Made by a program: the position numbers and the translations under genes. Below the pieces are notes generated by a model. The model saw only the letters and a program-made list of their open reading frames with translations, searched no databases and was not told where the DNA came from. From assembly GCF_014196515.1 (NCBI RefSeq), contig NZ_JACIDV010000008.1, positions 62,001 through 126,000 on the forward strand: 64,000 bases of DNA. Reading direction: 5' to 3'. Shown in pieces: positions 63,727 to 64,000 of this stretch (position 1 is the stretch's first letter; each line of letters starts with the position of its first letter). Source of the DNA: Rhizobium skierniewicense (lineage in GTDB: Bacteria > Pseudomonadota > Alphaproteobacteria > Rhizobiales > Rhizobiaceae).

Positions 63727-64000
63727 TCAGGCAGCAACCTTCTCCAGCTCCGACAGTGCCTCCGAGGGGAGCTCGATCGTCGCTGCTGCGAGGTTTTCTC
63801 GCAGATGGCCGCGTGACGAGGTGCCGGGGATGAGGAGAATGTTTGGCGATCGCTGGAGAAGCCAGGCAAGCGCCACCTGCATCGGCGTGGCGTTGAGCTT
63901 TGTCGCCACATCGGACAGGGTGGAGGATTGCAGAGGCGAGAAGCCGCCGAGCGGGAAGAACGGCACATAGGCGACACCTCGGGCAGCGAGCGCTTCGATC
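63727..64000 (-). CDS. Aldo/keto reductase, C-terminal part (cut by window end)
   Basis: The minus-strand frame from the right edge reads IEALAARGVAYVPFFPLGGFSPLQSS, then SDVATKLNATPMQVALAWLLQRSPNILLIPGTSSRGHLRENLAAA and ends LSELEKVAA. This is the C-terminal third of an aldo/keto reductase, including the NADPH-binding GTS-R segment. The N-terminus with the catalytic Asp/Tyr/Lys lies beyond position 64000. It is separated from the 57-aa gene by about 125 bases. Confidence 0.85.
   Translation of the reverse strand, partial: IEALAARGVAYVPFFPLGGFSPLQSSTLSDVATKLNATPMQVALAWLLQRSPNILLIPGTSSRGHLRENLAAATIELPSEALSELEKVAA

Noticed and set aside
1-64000. CRISPR arrays, tRNA and rRNA genes
   Set aside because: No regularly spaced direct repeats, tRNA cloverleaf or rRNA sequence was noticed on either strand by eye; a tRNAscan or Infernal run would be decisive.

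Overview
The gene content and style (ATP12-family protein, YcnI/PCuAC copper protein, BigR/Blh sulfide module, imuA-imuB-dnaE2, tandem Ku genes, IS66 and ISNCY remnants, strong GGAGG-type ribosome sites, high GC) point to a Rhizobiaceae alphaproteobacterium, most likely Agrobacterium or Rhizobium. This rests on family recognition by eye; no database search was run.

Region 1 (1-11.2 kb) is mostly housekeeping: a copper-handling protein, the fluoride channel CrcB, a pseudouridine synthase, a HAD phosphatase, an ATP12-type chaperone, two alpha/beta hydrolases including S-formylglutathione hydrolase, a DUF1345 membrane protein and a DUF188 protein. It ends with a sulfide-detoxification operon (blh, bigR and two YeeE-type transporter halves) behind an AT-rich dyad that looks like the BigR operator.

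Region 2 (11.2-26.4 kb) is mobile DNA. A decayed ISNCY transposase lies beside an unusual seven-gene block. The block has a divergent ISL3-transposase-like protein that appears to have lost its catalytic residues, then a tightly coupled operon of three tyrosine recombinases, two small HTH/coiled-coil-like proteins and a RecD-like helicase. Complex inverted repeats sit at both sides. It resembles recombinase-trio elements (RIT, GInt and Tn554-like), but with added helicase and ISL3-like parts; the second recombinase is frameshifted. nhaA and an internally deleted IS66 copy follow.

Region 3 (26.6-35.1 kb) looks like a defence island. It holds a three-gene ABC-three-component (ABC-3C) system whose effector carries a restriction-endonuclease-like domain, a protein with an HNH-like cysteine/histidine pattern, a 51-residue membrane peptide, and a 1107-residue protein with an Mrr-like nuclease domain followed by a long helical region.

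Region 4 (35.5-64 kb) is a stress-response and redox neighbourhood. It has two VOC proteins, a DUF2256 mini-protein, a racemase broken by an amber codon, the imuA-imuB-dnaE2 mutasome with a LexA box, a DnaQ-like exonuclease, several oxidoreductases paired with divergent LysR/AraC regulators (one LysR frameshifted), CorA, two SDRs, ExoIII and two tandem Ku genes. No tRNA, rRNA or CRISPR array was seen.
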